Source: an uncultured bacterium
GTDB taxonomy: Bacteria > Actinomycetota > Coriobacteriia > Coriobacteriales > Atopobiaceae
Direction: 5' to 3'
DNA length: 27,379 bases
Assembly (NCBI GenBank): GCA_905214175.1
Contig: CAJMLD010000003.1
Coordinates: 1 to 27,379 of the forward strand
Shown: positions 7,331 through 14,654 of the stretch, one piece after another
How positions within the stretch are numbered: position 1 is the first letter of the stretch
How the letters are laid out: each line of letters begins with the position of its first letter
Translations under genes and position numbers: made by a program
The notes under the pieces: model-generated
Seen by the model: the letters and a program-made list of their open reading frames with translations, nothing else
The model's database searches: none
What the model was told of the DNA's origin: nothing

Positions 7331-10324
7331 TTACTTGGCAAGCAGGTAGCCGTAGCTGTCACGGACCGCCACGATGGTGGCGCGCACCGCCTCGGGAAGA
7401 CCGCAGGTGACGTCATCCACATCGTAGACCGCAGTGGTGCCGTCAAGCCTCACGAGCATGCCACCCTCGACGGGAAGGAAGCCCTCGTTCTGGGAGTTGT
7501 CGAAGTCCTCCCTGCTCCAGAACAGAGTGAGCTTGTCTCGATACGGCCTGCCTTCGGAGTACGGGCAGAACACAGCGCAGTTGCCGCACTCGTTGCACAT
7601 GCCGTCCACGTGGACAATCTGGCGCTCGCGCATGCCAGGCACGCTGATGGCCACGTTCGCGCGGTTGGGGCAGACCTCGCAGCAGGTCTCGCACACGGTG
7701 GCGCAGCCAAGGCAGCGCGTGTGGACGAGCGATGCGACGTCTGCCTCAAGGGTGCCACGGGACGCGAGGGGCTTCTCGTAGCTGGGGCCGACGTTCGACG
7801 CGCCCTTAGCGTCAAAGGTTGCGCCAGCGATGGCGGTGGTGACGGTCATGGCGTCGGCGATGGCCTTGACCACGGTGGCGGGGCCACGGCGAGCATCGCC
7901 TGCGGCGAAGACGTGCGGCACGCTGGTCTCGAGGGAGTCGCTCACGACGGGGCGGCCCTTCTCGTCCAGCTCGCAGCCGGTGGCCTGGTAGAGGCCCTGC
8001 TCGATGCGCTCGCCCACGGCCGTGATGACGGCGGTAGCAGGCACGATCACGGTCTCGCCCGTGGGTTCGGGGGCGCGGCGGCCGGAGGCGTCGGGGGCGC
8101 CAAGGCGCATGACCTCGCAGGTCAGCACGCCGTTGGCAAGGTCGCCCGGCGAGAGGAGCTCCATGAACTCAACGCCGTCCTCGAGCGCCATGACAAGCTC
8201 TTCCTCGTCGGCAGGCATGTAACGGCGGGTGCGGCGGTAGACCAGACGCACGTGCTCGACGCCGGGCACGCGCTTTGCGGCACGCGCCACGTCCATGGCC
8301 GTGTTGCCGCCGCCAATGACCACCACGTCAGAGCCGAGCTTGCACTGGGCGGGATCCTCCTTGAAGTCGCGCAGGAAGTCGATGGCGTCGAGCGCCTCGC
8401 CGCTGCGCAGAGCCGGACGACCCGGGGCCCAGGCGCCAATGGCCACCACGACGTCGGTGAATCCCTGGTCGAGAAGGTCGCGCGCGTTGGTGACCTCGAC
8501 GCCCGTCTTGAACGTAGCGCCATATGCCGAGCAGAGCTCCATGTCGTGGTCGATGGCCTCGTCAGAGATGCGGAAGCCGGGGATCACGTGGCGCACAATG
8601 CCGCCGAGCTGGCCGGTGCGCTCGAACACGGTGACGTCGACACCAGCACGCGAGAGGAACGATGCCGCGGCAAGGCCAGCGGGTCCGGCACCCACGACGG
8701 CAACCTTGCGACCAGTCACGGAGCCACGCGCGGAGAGCGTGGGCAGAACCTCTGTCAGGCCCTTCTCGGCAGCCAGGAGCTTGAACTCACGGATGTGCAC
8801 GTGCTCCTCGTAGTAGTTGCGCATGCAGGAGTTGCCGCAGGTGTGCGGGCAGATGGTGCCCGTGGTGAAGGGCAGGGCGTTGCGCTCGAGGATGATGTTG
8901 AGGGCGTCGGCGTAGCGACCCTCCTCGCAAGCGCGAAGATAGCCGGGGATGTCCTGCTCGATGGGGCAGTCCTCGCGGCAGGGAGCCGTGAAGCAGTCAA
9001 CGAGCGGCAGCTCATGGCCAACGTGATGCTCGGGCGTGGGCTTGAAGGGCTTGCGGTAGCGAGGGTTGGTAAGGGCATCGTCCACAATGGCGGAAACCTT
9101 GGCGGGGTCGACGCCCGAGAAGGGCTTCTCGTCGATGCCTGCAAGGGCCTCGTCAATCTGGCCAAGGTGCTGGTAGCCACCGGGCTTGAGAAGCGTGGTT
9201 GCCACCGTGACGGGCCAGATGCCTGCGTCGACGAGCGAACGCACGTTAAGGGCGTCCGCACCACCGGAGAAGGAGATGCGCAGGCTGCCATCGAACTCGT
9301 CGGCAATGCGCTTGGCGAGCGAGACGGTGAGCGGGTAGAGCGAGCGACCAGACATGTACATCTCGTTGCTGGGCAGCTCGGAGCGAGTGACATCCACCGG
9401 GAAGGTGTTGGTGAGCTTAACGCCAAACTCTAGCCCGCGATCTGCCGCCAGGGCAATGAGGCGCTTGAGCATGGGCACGGCGTCGGCCCACTGCAGGTCC
9501 TCGTTGAAGTGGTGCTCGTCGAAGACGATGTAATCAAAGCCCAGCGAGTCCAGGGTCTTGCGCGCGTACTCATAGCCCAGAAGCGTGGGGTTGCACTTGA
9601 TGTAGGTGTTCAGGCCCTTCTCGGTGATGAGGTGGGTGGCAATGCGCTCAATCTCGGCAGGCGGGCAGCCATGGAGCGTGGACTCGGTGACCGAGCAGGA
9701 GACGCGCGGAGAGATGGAGTCGACAAAGGCAGCGTCCACGTTCTGGAAGCGGTCGAGGTTTGCCTTGGCCCAGGCAATGGCCTCCTGGAAGACGGGGGTG
9801 TTGGAGGCGTCCTTCATGTTGTTGATGTAGGTGTCGACCTTCTCGCCCTTAATGCCCTCGAGGTCGTAGCCAACCGACATGTTGAAGACAAAGCCATCCG
9901 GGTCACCAAAGCCAAACTCGCGGGCGAGGAGCTTGCAGGCAACCCAGGCCTTGACGTACTCGTTGAAGGCGTCGGGCACGGTGAGCTCGGTGGACCACTC
10001 GCAGTTGTAGCCCTCGTCGGCAGCCAGGATGCAGGGCTTGTTCACGCAGGCAGAGAGCTCGGCGCCGTCCATCTTCTGGACGGTCTTGAGCTCGAAGAAC
10101 CGCGCGCCCGTGACGTAGGCGGCGATGATGTTCTGTGCGAGCTGGGTATTGGGACCGGCGGCGGGACCAACGGGCGATTCGACCTTCTCACCAAAGATGG
10201 GGCGGGCGTGGCCGCCGAGCTTGGCGAGACGAGACTCGCCGAAGATGGTTCCCTGGGTCTTCTTCTCGGTAAGAATCCAGTCCATGAGCTGGTCGAACGG
10301 GATGGGACGCATGATGTCGCTCAT
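7331..10324 (-). CDS. ygfK: YgfK: large FAD / Fe-S oxidoreductase, putative 'selenate reductase' subunit
   Basis: A 997-residue protein when started at MSDIMRPIPFDQL, which matches the E. coli YgfK start and has GGAGAGGA a few bases upstream; a 25-codon longer frame is rejected. Residues 1-430 form a dihydroorotate/dihydropyrimidine-dehydrogenase-like TIM-barrel region. Residues 440-510 form a GltD-type Fe-S domain with cysteines at 444, 449, 453, 466, 492, 496 and 500. An FAD site GAGPAG lies at 545-550 and an NAD(P)H site GGGNTAMDVA at 671-680. The C-terminus has two cysteine clusters (871-885 and C910/C913/C916/C920). The layout is that of dihydropyrimidine dehydrogenase/GltD-like electron bifurcation or transfer flavoproteins. 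The selenate reductase name is historical. In gut purine-degrading bacteria ygfK travels with ssnA and xdhD, as here. It probably links hydroxylase electrons, through the polyferredoxin, to NAD(P) or to a reducible ring. Confidence 0.9.
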   Translation of the reverse strand: MSDIMRPIPFDQLMDWILTEKKTQGTIFGESRLAKLGGHARPIFGEKVESPVGPAAGPNTQLAQNIIAAYVTGARFFELKTVQKMDGAELSACVNKPCILAADEGYNCEWSTELTVPDAFNEYVKAWVACKLLAREFGFGDPDGFVFNMSVGYDLEGIKGEKVDTYINNMKDASNTPVFQEAIAWAKANLDRFQNVDAAFVDSISPRVSCSVTESTLHGCPPAEIERIATHLITEKGLNTYIKCNPTLLGYEYARKTLDSLGFDYIVFDEHHFNEDLQWADAVPMLKRLIALAADRGLEFGVKLTNTFPVDVTRSELPSNEMYMSGRSLYPLTVSLAKRIADEFDGSLRISFSGGADALNVRSLVDAGIWPVTVATTLLKPGGYQHLGQIDEALAGIDEKPFSGVDPAKVSAIVDDALTNPRYRKPFKPTPEHHVGHELPLVDCFTAPCREDCPIEQDIPGYLRACEEGRYADALNIILERNALPFTTGTICPHTCGNSCMRNYYEEHVHIREFKLLAAEKGLTEVLPTLSARGSVTGRKVAVVGAGPAGLAAASFLSRAGVDVTVFERTGQLGGIVRHVIPGFRISDEAIDHDMELCSAYGATFKTGVEVTNARDLLDQGFTDVVVAIGAWAPGRPALRSGEALDAIDFLRDFKEDPAQCKLGSDVVVIGGGNTAMDVARAAKRVPGVEHVRLVYRRTRRYMPADEEELVMALEDGVEFMELLSPGDLANGVLTCEVMRLGAPDASGRRAPEPTGETVIVPATAVITAVGERIEQGLYQATGCELDEKGRPVVSDSLETSVPHVFAAGDARRGPATVVKAIADAMTVTTAIAGATFDAKGASNVGPSYEKPLASRGTLEADVASLVHTRCLGCATVCETCCEVCPNRANVAISVPGMRERQIVHVDGMCNECGNCAVFCPYSEGRPYRDKLTLFWSREDFDNSQNEGFLPVEGGMLVRLDGTTAVYDVDDVTCGLPEAVRATIVAVRDSYGYLLAK

Positions 10325-10365
10325 TGCGATTCCTCTCCAGAAACGCATTTCCGTGGGGACGTGAG

Positions 10366-10396
10366 GCGTGCGCGGCGCCACGGGATCCGCGCACGT
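10366..10396 (-). repeat. Hairpin between ssnA and ygfK
   Basis: CGTGCGCGG (10367-10375) pairs perfectly with CCGCGCACG (10387-10395) over an 11-base loop, with a possible G-U pair outside. It lies in the 114-base gap between the two genes. With no T tract, a processing or stability role is more likely than termination. Confidence 0.45.
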
Positions 10397-10438
10397 CATG
10401 GCAGCGGGGGCCGGTGGCCGCCACTGCTTGGAAGACGC

Positions 10439-11794
10439 CTAGTACTCGCGGTCGTTGAGCTCTCCCCAGAGCTTCTTGGACTGGTCGAGCACGAAGGCGT
10501 CAATCCTATCCTTGTCAATGTCCGTGAACTCACGGTCACGGTAGACCACGCGGCCGTTCACGATGGTGGTGCGGCAGTCGTGACCCTCGACGCCAAAGAG
10601 GATGTGGCCGTCGATGTTCTCCGCGCCGATGGGCGTGGGGGCCGGGTAGTCGAACACGGCGACGTCTGCGGCAGCGCCAGGCGCAAGCACGCCCAGGGGC
10701 TTGCCCTGTGGCTTGGACGCGAAGTACATGTTGGCGACCTCAGCGTTGTTCTTGAAGAGCATGGTCATGGCTTCGCCCCATGCCACGTTGGGCAGCGTGG
10801 AGTTGAGGCGCTGCAGGGGCACGAACGCCTTGAGAGACTGCAGCATATCGTGGGTGTAGGCATCGGTGCCCATGGTAACCGTGATGCCGCGCTTGAAGAA
10901 CTCGAGCACCGGCGCGGTGCCCACGGCGTTGTTGGCGTTGGACTGCGGGTTGTTGACGATCTTGGTGTGGGTCTCGGCAACGACCTCCATATCGGCGGGG
11001 GTGATGTGGATGCAGTGGCCGAGCATGGTCTTCTCGCCCAGGATGCCATGGTCGAGGAGGCGATGGATCGAGGTGCAGCCGTGCTTCTGGGCGGAGTCGT
11101 AGACGTCGTTCATGCCCTCGCACACGTGGATGTGGAAGCCGGTGAGACCGTTGTTCGCCTCAACCATGCGATCGAGCGCCTCGTCAGGCAGGGTGAAGAG
11201 GGCGTGTCCGCCAAACATGGCGGCAATCATGTCGGAGTCCTGGCTGGCTGCCCAGCGGGCGAAGTCGGCGTTCTCCTGGATGGACTGGTCGAGCTTCTCC
11301 TTGCCGTCACGGTCGGAGACCTCGTAGCACAGGCAGGCGCGCATGCCCATCTCCTGCGCCACGTCTTTAATGGCAAAGAGGGACCCGGGAATCTCGCGGA
11401 AGCTCGCGTGGTGATCGAAGAGGGTGGTCACGCCGTTGCGGAACGACTCCATCATGGTCACGTACGCACAGGCCCGCGTGCCGTCGAGCGTGAGGTGACG
11501 GTCGATGTTCCACCACTGCTGCTCGAGGTTCTCGAGGAAGTTGGTGGGGTTGCAGCCCTTGATGGCAAGGCCGCGCGCCAGGCCAGAGTAGATGTGGGTG
11601 TGGCAGTTGATGAGACCCGGCATGATGAGACCGCCATGGGCATCAATGAACTCGGCCTTGGGGTAGGCGGCGTCTATCTCGGCACGCGTCCCAACGGCCA
11701 CGATCTTGTCGCGGTCGATAACGACGGCGCCGTCCTCGATGAAGGGCATCTGAGGGTCCCTGGTTACGACCCGACCGTTTCCAACAAGTAGCAT
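10439..11794 (-). CDS. ssnA: SsnA-type amidohydrolase
   Basis: A 451-residue metal-dependent amidohydrolase. The start MLLVGNGRVVTRD is supported by a strong AAGGAGGAGAGG site 6 bases upstream and by family length. Metal and active-site motifs are all visible: HTH at 65-67 in NCHTHIYSGLARG, HIHVCEG at 221-227, H260 in LGHCIHIT, the NPQSN segment at 282-286, and D311 in GTDAYTHD. The family is related to chlorohydrolases, guanine deaminase and hydroxydechloroatrazine hydrolase, so a purine-derived ring or amine is a sensible substrate. It is the first gene of the catabolic operon, with a 650-base divergent promoter region upstream. In E. coli and gut Firmicutes ssnA sits beside ygfK and xdhD. 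Its exact reaction in those pathways is not evident from sequence alone. Confidence 0.9.
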   Translation of the reverse strand: MLLVGNGRVVTRDPQMPFIEDGAVVIDRDKIVAVGTRAEIDAAYPKAEFIDAHGGLIMPGLINCHTHIYSGLARGLAIKGCNPTNFLENLEQQWWNIDRHLTLDGTRACAYVTMMESFRNGVTTLFDHHASFREIPGSLFAIKDVAQEMGMRACLCYEVSDRDGKEKLDQSIQENADFARWAASQDSDMIAAMFGGHALFTLPDEALDRMVEANNGLTGFHIHVCEGMNDVYDSAQKHGCTSIHRLLDHGILGEKTMLGHCIHITPADMEVVAETHTKIVNNPQSNANNAVGTAPVLEFFKRGITVTMGTDAYTHDMLQSLKAFVPLQRLNSTLPNVAWGEAMTMLFKNNAEVANMYFASKPQGKPLGVLAPGAAADVAVFDYPAPTPIGAENIDGHILFGVEGHDCRTTIVNGRVVYRDREFTDIDKDRIDAFVLDQSKKLWGELNDREY

Positions 11795-11848
11795 AGGACC
11801 TCTCCTCCTTGCTACATGCCGCAGATCAGCTACGGCCCAACCTGTGTT

Positions 11849-11874
11849 CGTCACGGCCCTCTCATGCCGTGACG
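11849..11874 (-). promoter_or_regulatory. Hairpin in the ssnA leader
   Basis: CGTCACGGC (11849-11857) and GCCGTGACG (11866-11874) form a perfect 9-bp stem with an 8-base loop. It lies 55-80 bases upstream of the ssnA start, within the predicted untranslated leader. No T tract follows, so it could be a stability or protein-binding element. Confidence 0.4.
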
Positions 11875-12010
11875 GCCGGGCGTTGCGCGAACGCGACTGC
11901 GCCGCATGGGCACCCGACTACCCAGCTGCAAACGAAGCGCAGGTACGAGGTGCTTCCCCGTTGGCCTCTCCCTGCGAATCACCCCTTTGGCGAATCTTCG
12001 CACTTCTTGT

Positions 12011-12039
12011 AATACAACCTAACAAATATTTTGCTTCAA
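12011..12039 (-). promoter_or_regulatory. Candidate ssnA operon promoter with AT-rich element in its spacer
   Basis: On the minus strand TTGAAG (12039-12034) and TGTATT (12016-12011) are 17 bases apart. The spacer contains TTTGTTAGGTT, half of the dyad seen again at 12302-12316. A site between -35 and -10 would suit a repressor. The match to the sigma-70 consensus is only fair. Confidence 0.4.
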
Positions 12040-12105
12040 AATGGCGTCTGGCTCGTCGCGGTCTGGAGAACATCGGCGTACGGTCGATTGCCGGTGTGGA
12101 CGGTA

Positions 12106-12131
12106 ACGTTATATTTTTAAGAATATAACGT
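12106..12131. promoter_or_regulatory. Near-perfect ModE-type palindrome (molybdate-responsive operator candidate)
   Basis: ACGTTATATT (12106-12115) and AATATAACGT (12122-12131) are exact inverted repeats separated by six bases. The core CGTTATATT-N6-AATATAACG closely matches the known ModE consensus half-sites (CGnTATATA-N6/7-TATATAACG). It lies about 310 bases upstream of ssnA and about 70-100 bases upstream of the candidate ssnA promoter, a position more usual for activation than repression. It is also about 310 bases upstream of the divergent regulator. No ModE gene is in the window. Confidence 0.65.
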
Positions 12132-12301
12132 GTCGCCGTGCGCTTGGCGCCGTGGGAATCCAATGGCTGAAGATGGCTCTCAACTGGCGTTTATTCTCAT
12201 CCACCCGAGTCCTCCGAGAAACGCCGCTGGGCGGCGGAGTCATACCGTCCGCCCCGTTGCTCCCGCCACTCTCCCGCTGCCCGACAGAATAATCAACCAA
12301 C

Positions 12302-12316
12302 CTAACAATTTGTTAG
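12302..12316. promoter_or_regulatory. Dyad operator candidate upstream of the YheO-type regulator
   Basis: CTAACAA-T-TTGTTAG is a perfect 7-1-7 inverted repeat about 130 bases upstream of the regulator start. The left half, as CAACCTAACAA, recurs at 12015-12025 in the ssnA promoter. It may be the binding site of the adjacent regulator, giving autoregulation plus control of the divergent operon. Confidence 0.5.
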
Positions 12317-12444
12317 ATTTCAGGTGCTAGTATTTGCTCGTTGTTGGTTTTTCTGTCCATCGCAACCGTACCCCGTAGTAGTACCCGTCGCGCCACCAGG
12401 TGCGCGGCCAAGAGGCGGACCCGCCAGAAAGGGGTCGAGCAATC

Positions 12445-13098
12445 ATGAAGAAGTCTGAGGTCGAGTTTCTCTCTCGCCTTGCGAAGGGCATCGCTGCTCA
12501 GTTTGGAAGCAACTGCGAGGTCGTTGTACACGACCTAGAGTCCGATGACCCCGACAGCACCATCGTCGCAATAGAGAATGGCCAGGTCTCCGGCAGAAAG
12601 CTCGGCGACGGCCCATCCAACGTGGTGCTCAAGGCCTTGAGCTCTGACCCGGACAAGCTCCAGGATCACTTTGCCTACCACACGCGCACCGAGGACGGGC
12701 GCGAGCTGCGCTCGAGCACGGTCTTCTTCCGCGACGAGACGGGCAAGCCGATTGCCATCTTCGCCATCAACTACGACTCCACGCCCATCATGGCGCTCCA
12801 GAACATGCTCAAGGACTTCACCTCGCTCGCCAGCCCCTCGACCGACGAGCCGGACGTCATCCCTCACAACGTAAACGACCTTCTCGACGAGCTCATAGAC
12901 CAGAGCGTACGCCTGGTGGGCAAGCCTGTTGCCCTCATGACCAGGGAGGACAAGGTCAAGGCGATAGGGTTCCTCAACAGCTCCGGCGCCTTCCTCATCA
13001 CCAAGGCGGGACAGAAGGTCTGCAACTACTTTGGCATCTCGAAGTACACACTCTACAGCTACATGGACGAGGCCAAGGAACAGAAGAAGGAGGAGTAG
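12445..13098 (+). CDS. YheO-type transcription regulator (PAS-like domain plus C-terminal HTH)
   Basis: A 217-residue protein. Residues 1-125 match the YheO-like PAS domain (for example CEVVVHDL near 24-31 and KPIAIFAINYD near 101-111). Residues about 140-208 match the HTH_22 DNA-binding domain, with LVGKPVALMTREDKVKAIGFLNSSGAFLITKAGQKVC leading to YFGISKYTLYSYM as the recognition region. The start was chosen at MKKSEVEFL, preceded by GAAAGGGG; an in-frame ATG 15 codons upstream gives an extension foreign to the family. Relatives such as E. coli DauR control amino-acid or small-molecule catabolism. Here it is divergent from ssnA and 4 bases upstream of an M20 hydrolase, so it is probably a local sensor for the catabolic operon. 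The ligand is unknown. Confidence 0.85.
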   Translation: MKKSEVEFLSRLAKGIAAQFGSNCEVVVHDLESDDPDSTIVAIENGQVSGRKLGDGPSNVVLKALSSDPDKLQDHFAYHTRTEDGRELRSSTVFFRDETGKPIAIFAINYDSTPIMALQNMLKDFTSLASPSTDEPDVIPHNVNDLLDELIDQSVRLVGKPVALMTREDKVKAIGFLNSSGAFLITKAGQKVCNYFGISKYTLYSYMDEAKEQKKEE

Positions 13099-13102
13099 GC
13101 GC

Positions 13103-14341
13103 ATGTGCGAGAAGCGCCACACCGACGACGAGGCAACGCGGCTCACGTCACAGCTCGTGGGCATCGAGAGCACGGATCCCGGAACGTTTGAGGGTCATAT
13201 CGAGGAGTTTGTCCGCGCGTGGCTTGAGGAGCGGCGCATGCGCGCGGGCAAGCTTGCAGAAGCCGTGCGCATCGAGGAGCTCGAGGCGCTGCCGGGGCGC
13301 CGTTGCCTGAGGGCGCTGATTCCCGCAGCGGGCTCACATGGACCCACTGCCACCCCCGCCGACCTCACGCTCCTCTGCCACATGGACACCGTACGCGTTG
13401 GCGCCGGCTGGAGCAAAGACACGCCGGCCTTCTCGCCCGTCCTGCGAAACGGCGAGCTCTACGGCCGCGGCTCGTGCGACATGAAGGGTGGCCTGGCCTG
13501 CGCGCTTCTCGCCTTCTCTGACGCCCTTGACGAGGTGGGCAGGCGCAGTTGCCTGCCGGGACGCTCGCTGGCGCTTGTCTGCACCGTGGACGAGGAGGAC
13601 GAGATGCGCGGCTCCGAGGCAGCCATCCGCGCGGGTTGGCTGAGGGCCACCGGATGGGTTCTTGACACGGAGCCCACCGATGGCCGCGCACGGGGCTCGC
13701 ACAAGGGTCGCACCTGGTACGTCATCGACATGCACGGCGTCACCGCACACGCCAGCACGCCGTGGCGCGGCGCGGACGCCATTGCTGCCATGGCGGAAGC
13801 CGTTTGCCGCATTCGAGGCGCCATAGCCGAGCTGCCCGCCCACACCGAGCTTGGCCGCTCGACCGTCACGTTTGGGCAAATCACGGGCGGATACAGCCCC
13901 TATGTGGTACCCGACGAGTGCCGAGTGACCATCGACATGCGACTCGTTCCGCCCACGGGCTCGGCTGATGCCGAGAAGATCGTGCGTGACGCCTGCGCAG
14001 CAGCCGAGGCGGCCGTGCCCGGCACGCACGCCGACGTGCGATGCACCGGAGACAGGCCACCCATCGAGCTTGACCCCGCGTCGCCGCTGCTCGCGGCCCT
14101 TACGCGCGCAAGCGAGGAGGCATGGAGCGAGACACCGGCAACGGACGTCTTCACCGGCTACACCGACTCCGCCGTAGTGGCAGGCACCTGCGGAAACCCC
14201 ACGTGCCTCTCGTACGGTCCGGGCAGCCTCGAGCTTGCCCACAAGCCCAACGAGCACGTTCCCGTAGCCGACCTCGCGCGCGTGCGCGCGGTTCTCTCGC
14301 GCCTTGCAGCCAATACGCTGTGGGGCTCGCGCTGCCCGTAG
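13103..14341 (+). CDS. M20-family metallohydrolase (ArgE/DapE/carboxypeptidase G2-like)
   Basis: A 412-residue zinc hydrolase with the complete M20 metal set: H93 and D95 in LLCHMDTV, D126 in YGRGSCDMKGG, the E164-E165 pair in TVDEEDEMRG, a ligand near D188/E190 in LDTEPTD, and a C-terminal histidine (H380 or H385) in ELAHKPNEH. The lid domain starts about residue 200 with KGRTWYVIDMHGVTAHAS. An AAGGAGGAG site overlaps the regulator's last codons, so the two are one transcript and coupled. Purine/selenium clusters often hold an M20 member, YgeY. This protein could play that part, but the motifs do not distinguish it from other deacylases. It probably hydrolyses an N-acyl or N-carbamoyl amino-acid-like intermediate, which is an inference from context. 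Confidence 0.82.
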   Translation: MCEKRHTDDEATRLTSQLVGIESTDPGTFEGHIEEFVRAWLEERRMRAGKLAEAVRIEELEALPGRRCLRALIPAAGSHGPTATPADLTLLCHMDTVRVGAGWSKDTPAFSPVLRNGELYGRGSCDMKGGLACALLAFSDALDEVGRRSCLPGRSLALVCTVDEEDEMRGSEAAIRAGWLRATGWVLDTEPTDGRARGSHKGRTWYVIDMHGVTAHASTPWRGADAIAAMAEAVCRIRGAIAELPAHTELGRSTVTFGQITGGYSPYVVPDECRVTIDMRLVPPTGSADAEKIVRDACAAAEAAVPGTHADVRCTGDRPPIELDPASPLLAALTRASEEAWSETPATDVFTGYTDSAVVAGTCGNPTCLSYGPGSLELAHKPNEHVPVADLARVRAVLSRLAANTLWGSRCP

Positions 14342-14654
14342 CCCTTGCCGACGCCCTTCCCTGCGTCGCCGCCCCCTCCTTCGCTGTCGGAGAGAGCGGC
14401 GGCGCCGTGGCCAAGCAACCGGCTAGTCCACAAAAGCGCGCATGAAAACAATCCACGGCTCTTCTCGGCGACGTTTTCCCAGGAAACTGGTAGTAACCGG
14501 TCGTTTTCGTGTGCGCTTTTGCGATGGGAATGCGTCCCCGGACGGGGCAGCGCTCTCCGAGCGGGAGAGCGGCTCTCATAAATGCTACCAATCAAGTAGG
14601 GTATAAGGCCTCCAATGACCAAACCCGCAGCGCGGGCAAACAGAGGAGAGACCC
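14342..14654. other. 313-base intergenic region between the M20 hydrolase and pirin genes
   Basis: No gene is supported. It contains a GC-rich hairpin just past the M20 stop (CGCCGCC 14367-14373 with GGCGGCG 14398-14404), which may end the regulator/M20 transcript although no T tract follows. Next comes the 91-base palindromic element (14431-14521), then a short leader with TATAAG at 14602-14607 as a possible pirin -10 box, without a clear -35. Confidence 0.6.
14431..14521 (+). repeat. 91-base palindromic element able to fold as a multi-hairpin RNA
   Basis: The 19-base arms 14431-14449 and 14503-14521 (CAAAAGCGC... and ...GCGCTTTTG) pair at 17 Watson-Crick positions. The two remaining positions become G-U pairs only in plus-strand RNA, giving an unbroken 19-bp stem. 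Inside are two small hairpins, about 14473-14487 and 14487-14500 (TGG/CCG with G-U). It may be a structured leader or small RNA, a MITE/ERIC-like intergenic repeat, or a bidirectional terminator. Confidence 0.55.

Larger units (their letters stand above)
11795..12444. other. 650-base divergent control region between ssnA and the YheO-type regulator
   Basis: No convincing gene is seen here. It is locally AT-rich between about 12005 and 12135 and again near 12290-12345, unlike the GC-rich flanks. It contains an ssnA leader hairpin (11849-11874), a likely ssnA promoter (12011-12039), a ModE-type palindrome (12106-12131), and a CTAACAA-T-TTGTTAG dyad near the regulator promoter (12302-12316). Two copies of CAACCTAACAA occur, at 12015-12025 and 12298-12308. 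Confidence 0.7.

Noticed and set aside
7037..11791. Two long plus-strand frames (7037-9433 and 9509-11791) opposite ygfK and ssnA
   Set aside because: No recognisable domain or ribosome site is present. They mirror well-supported genes.
13334..14257. 307-codon minus-strand frame opposite the M20 hydrolase
   Set aside because: It has antisense composition, while the plus strand holds every M20 metal ligand.
14158..14622. Frames on both strands of the pirin upstream region that share a KSAHEN...FSCALL sequence
   Set aside because: The shared peptide comes from the inverted repeat arms being read on both strands. It does not indicate genes.
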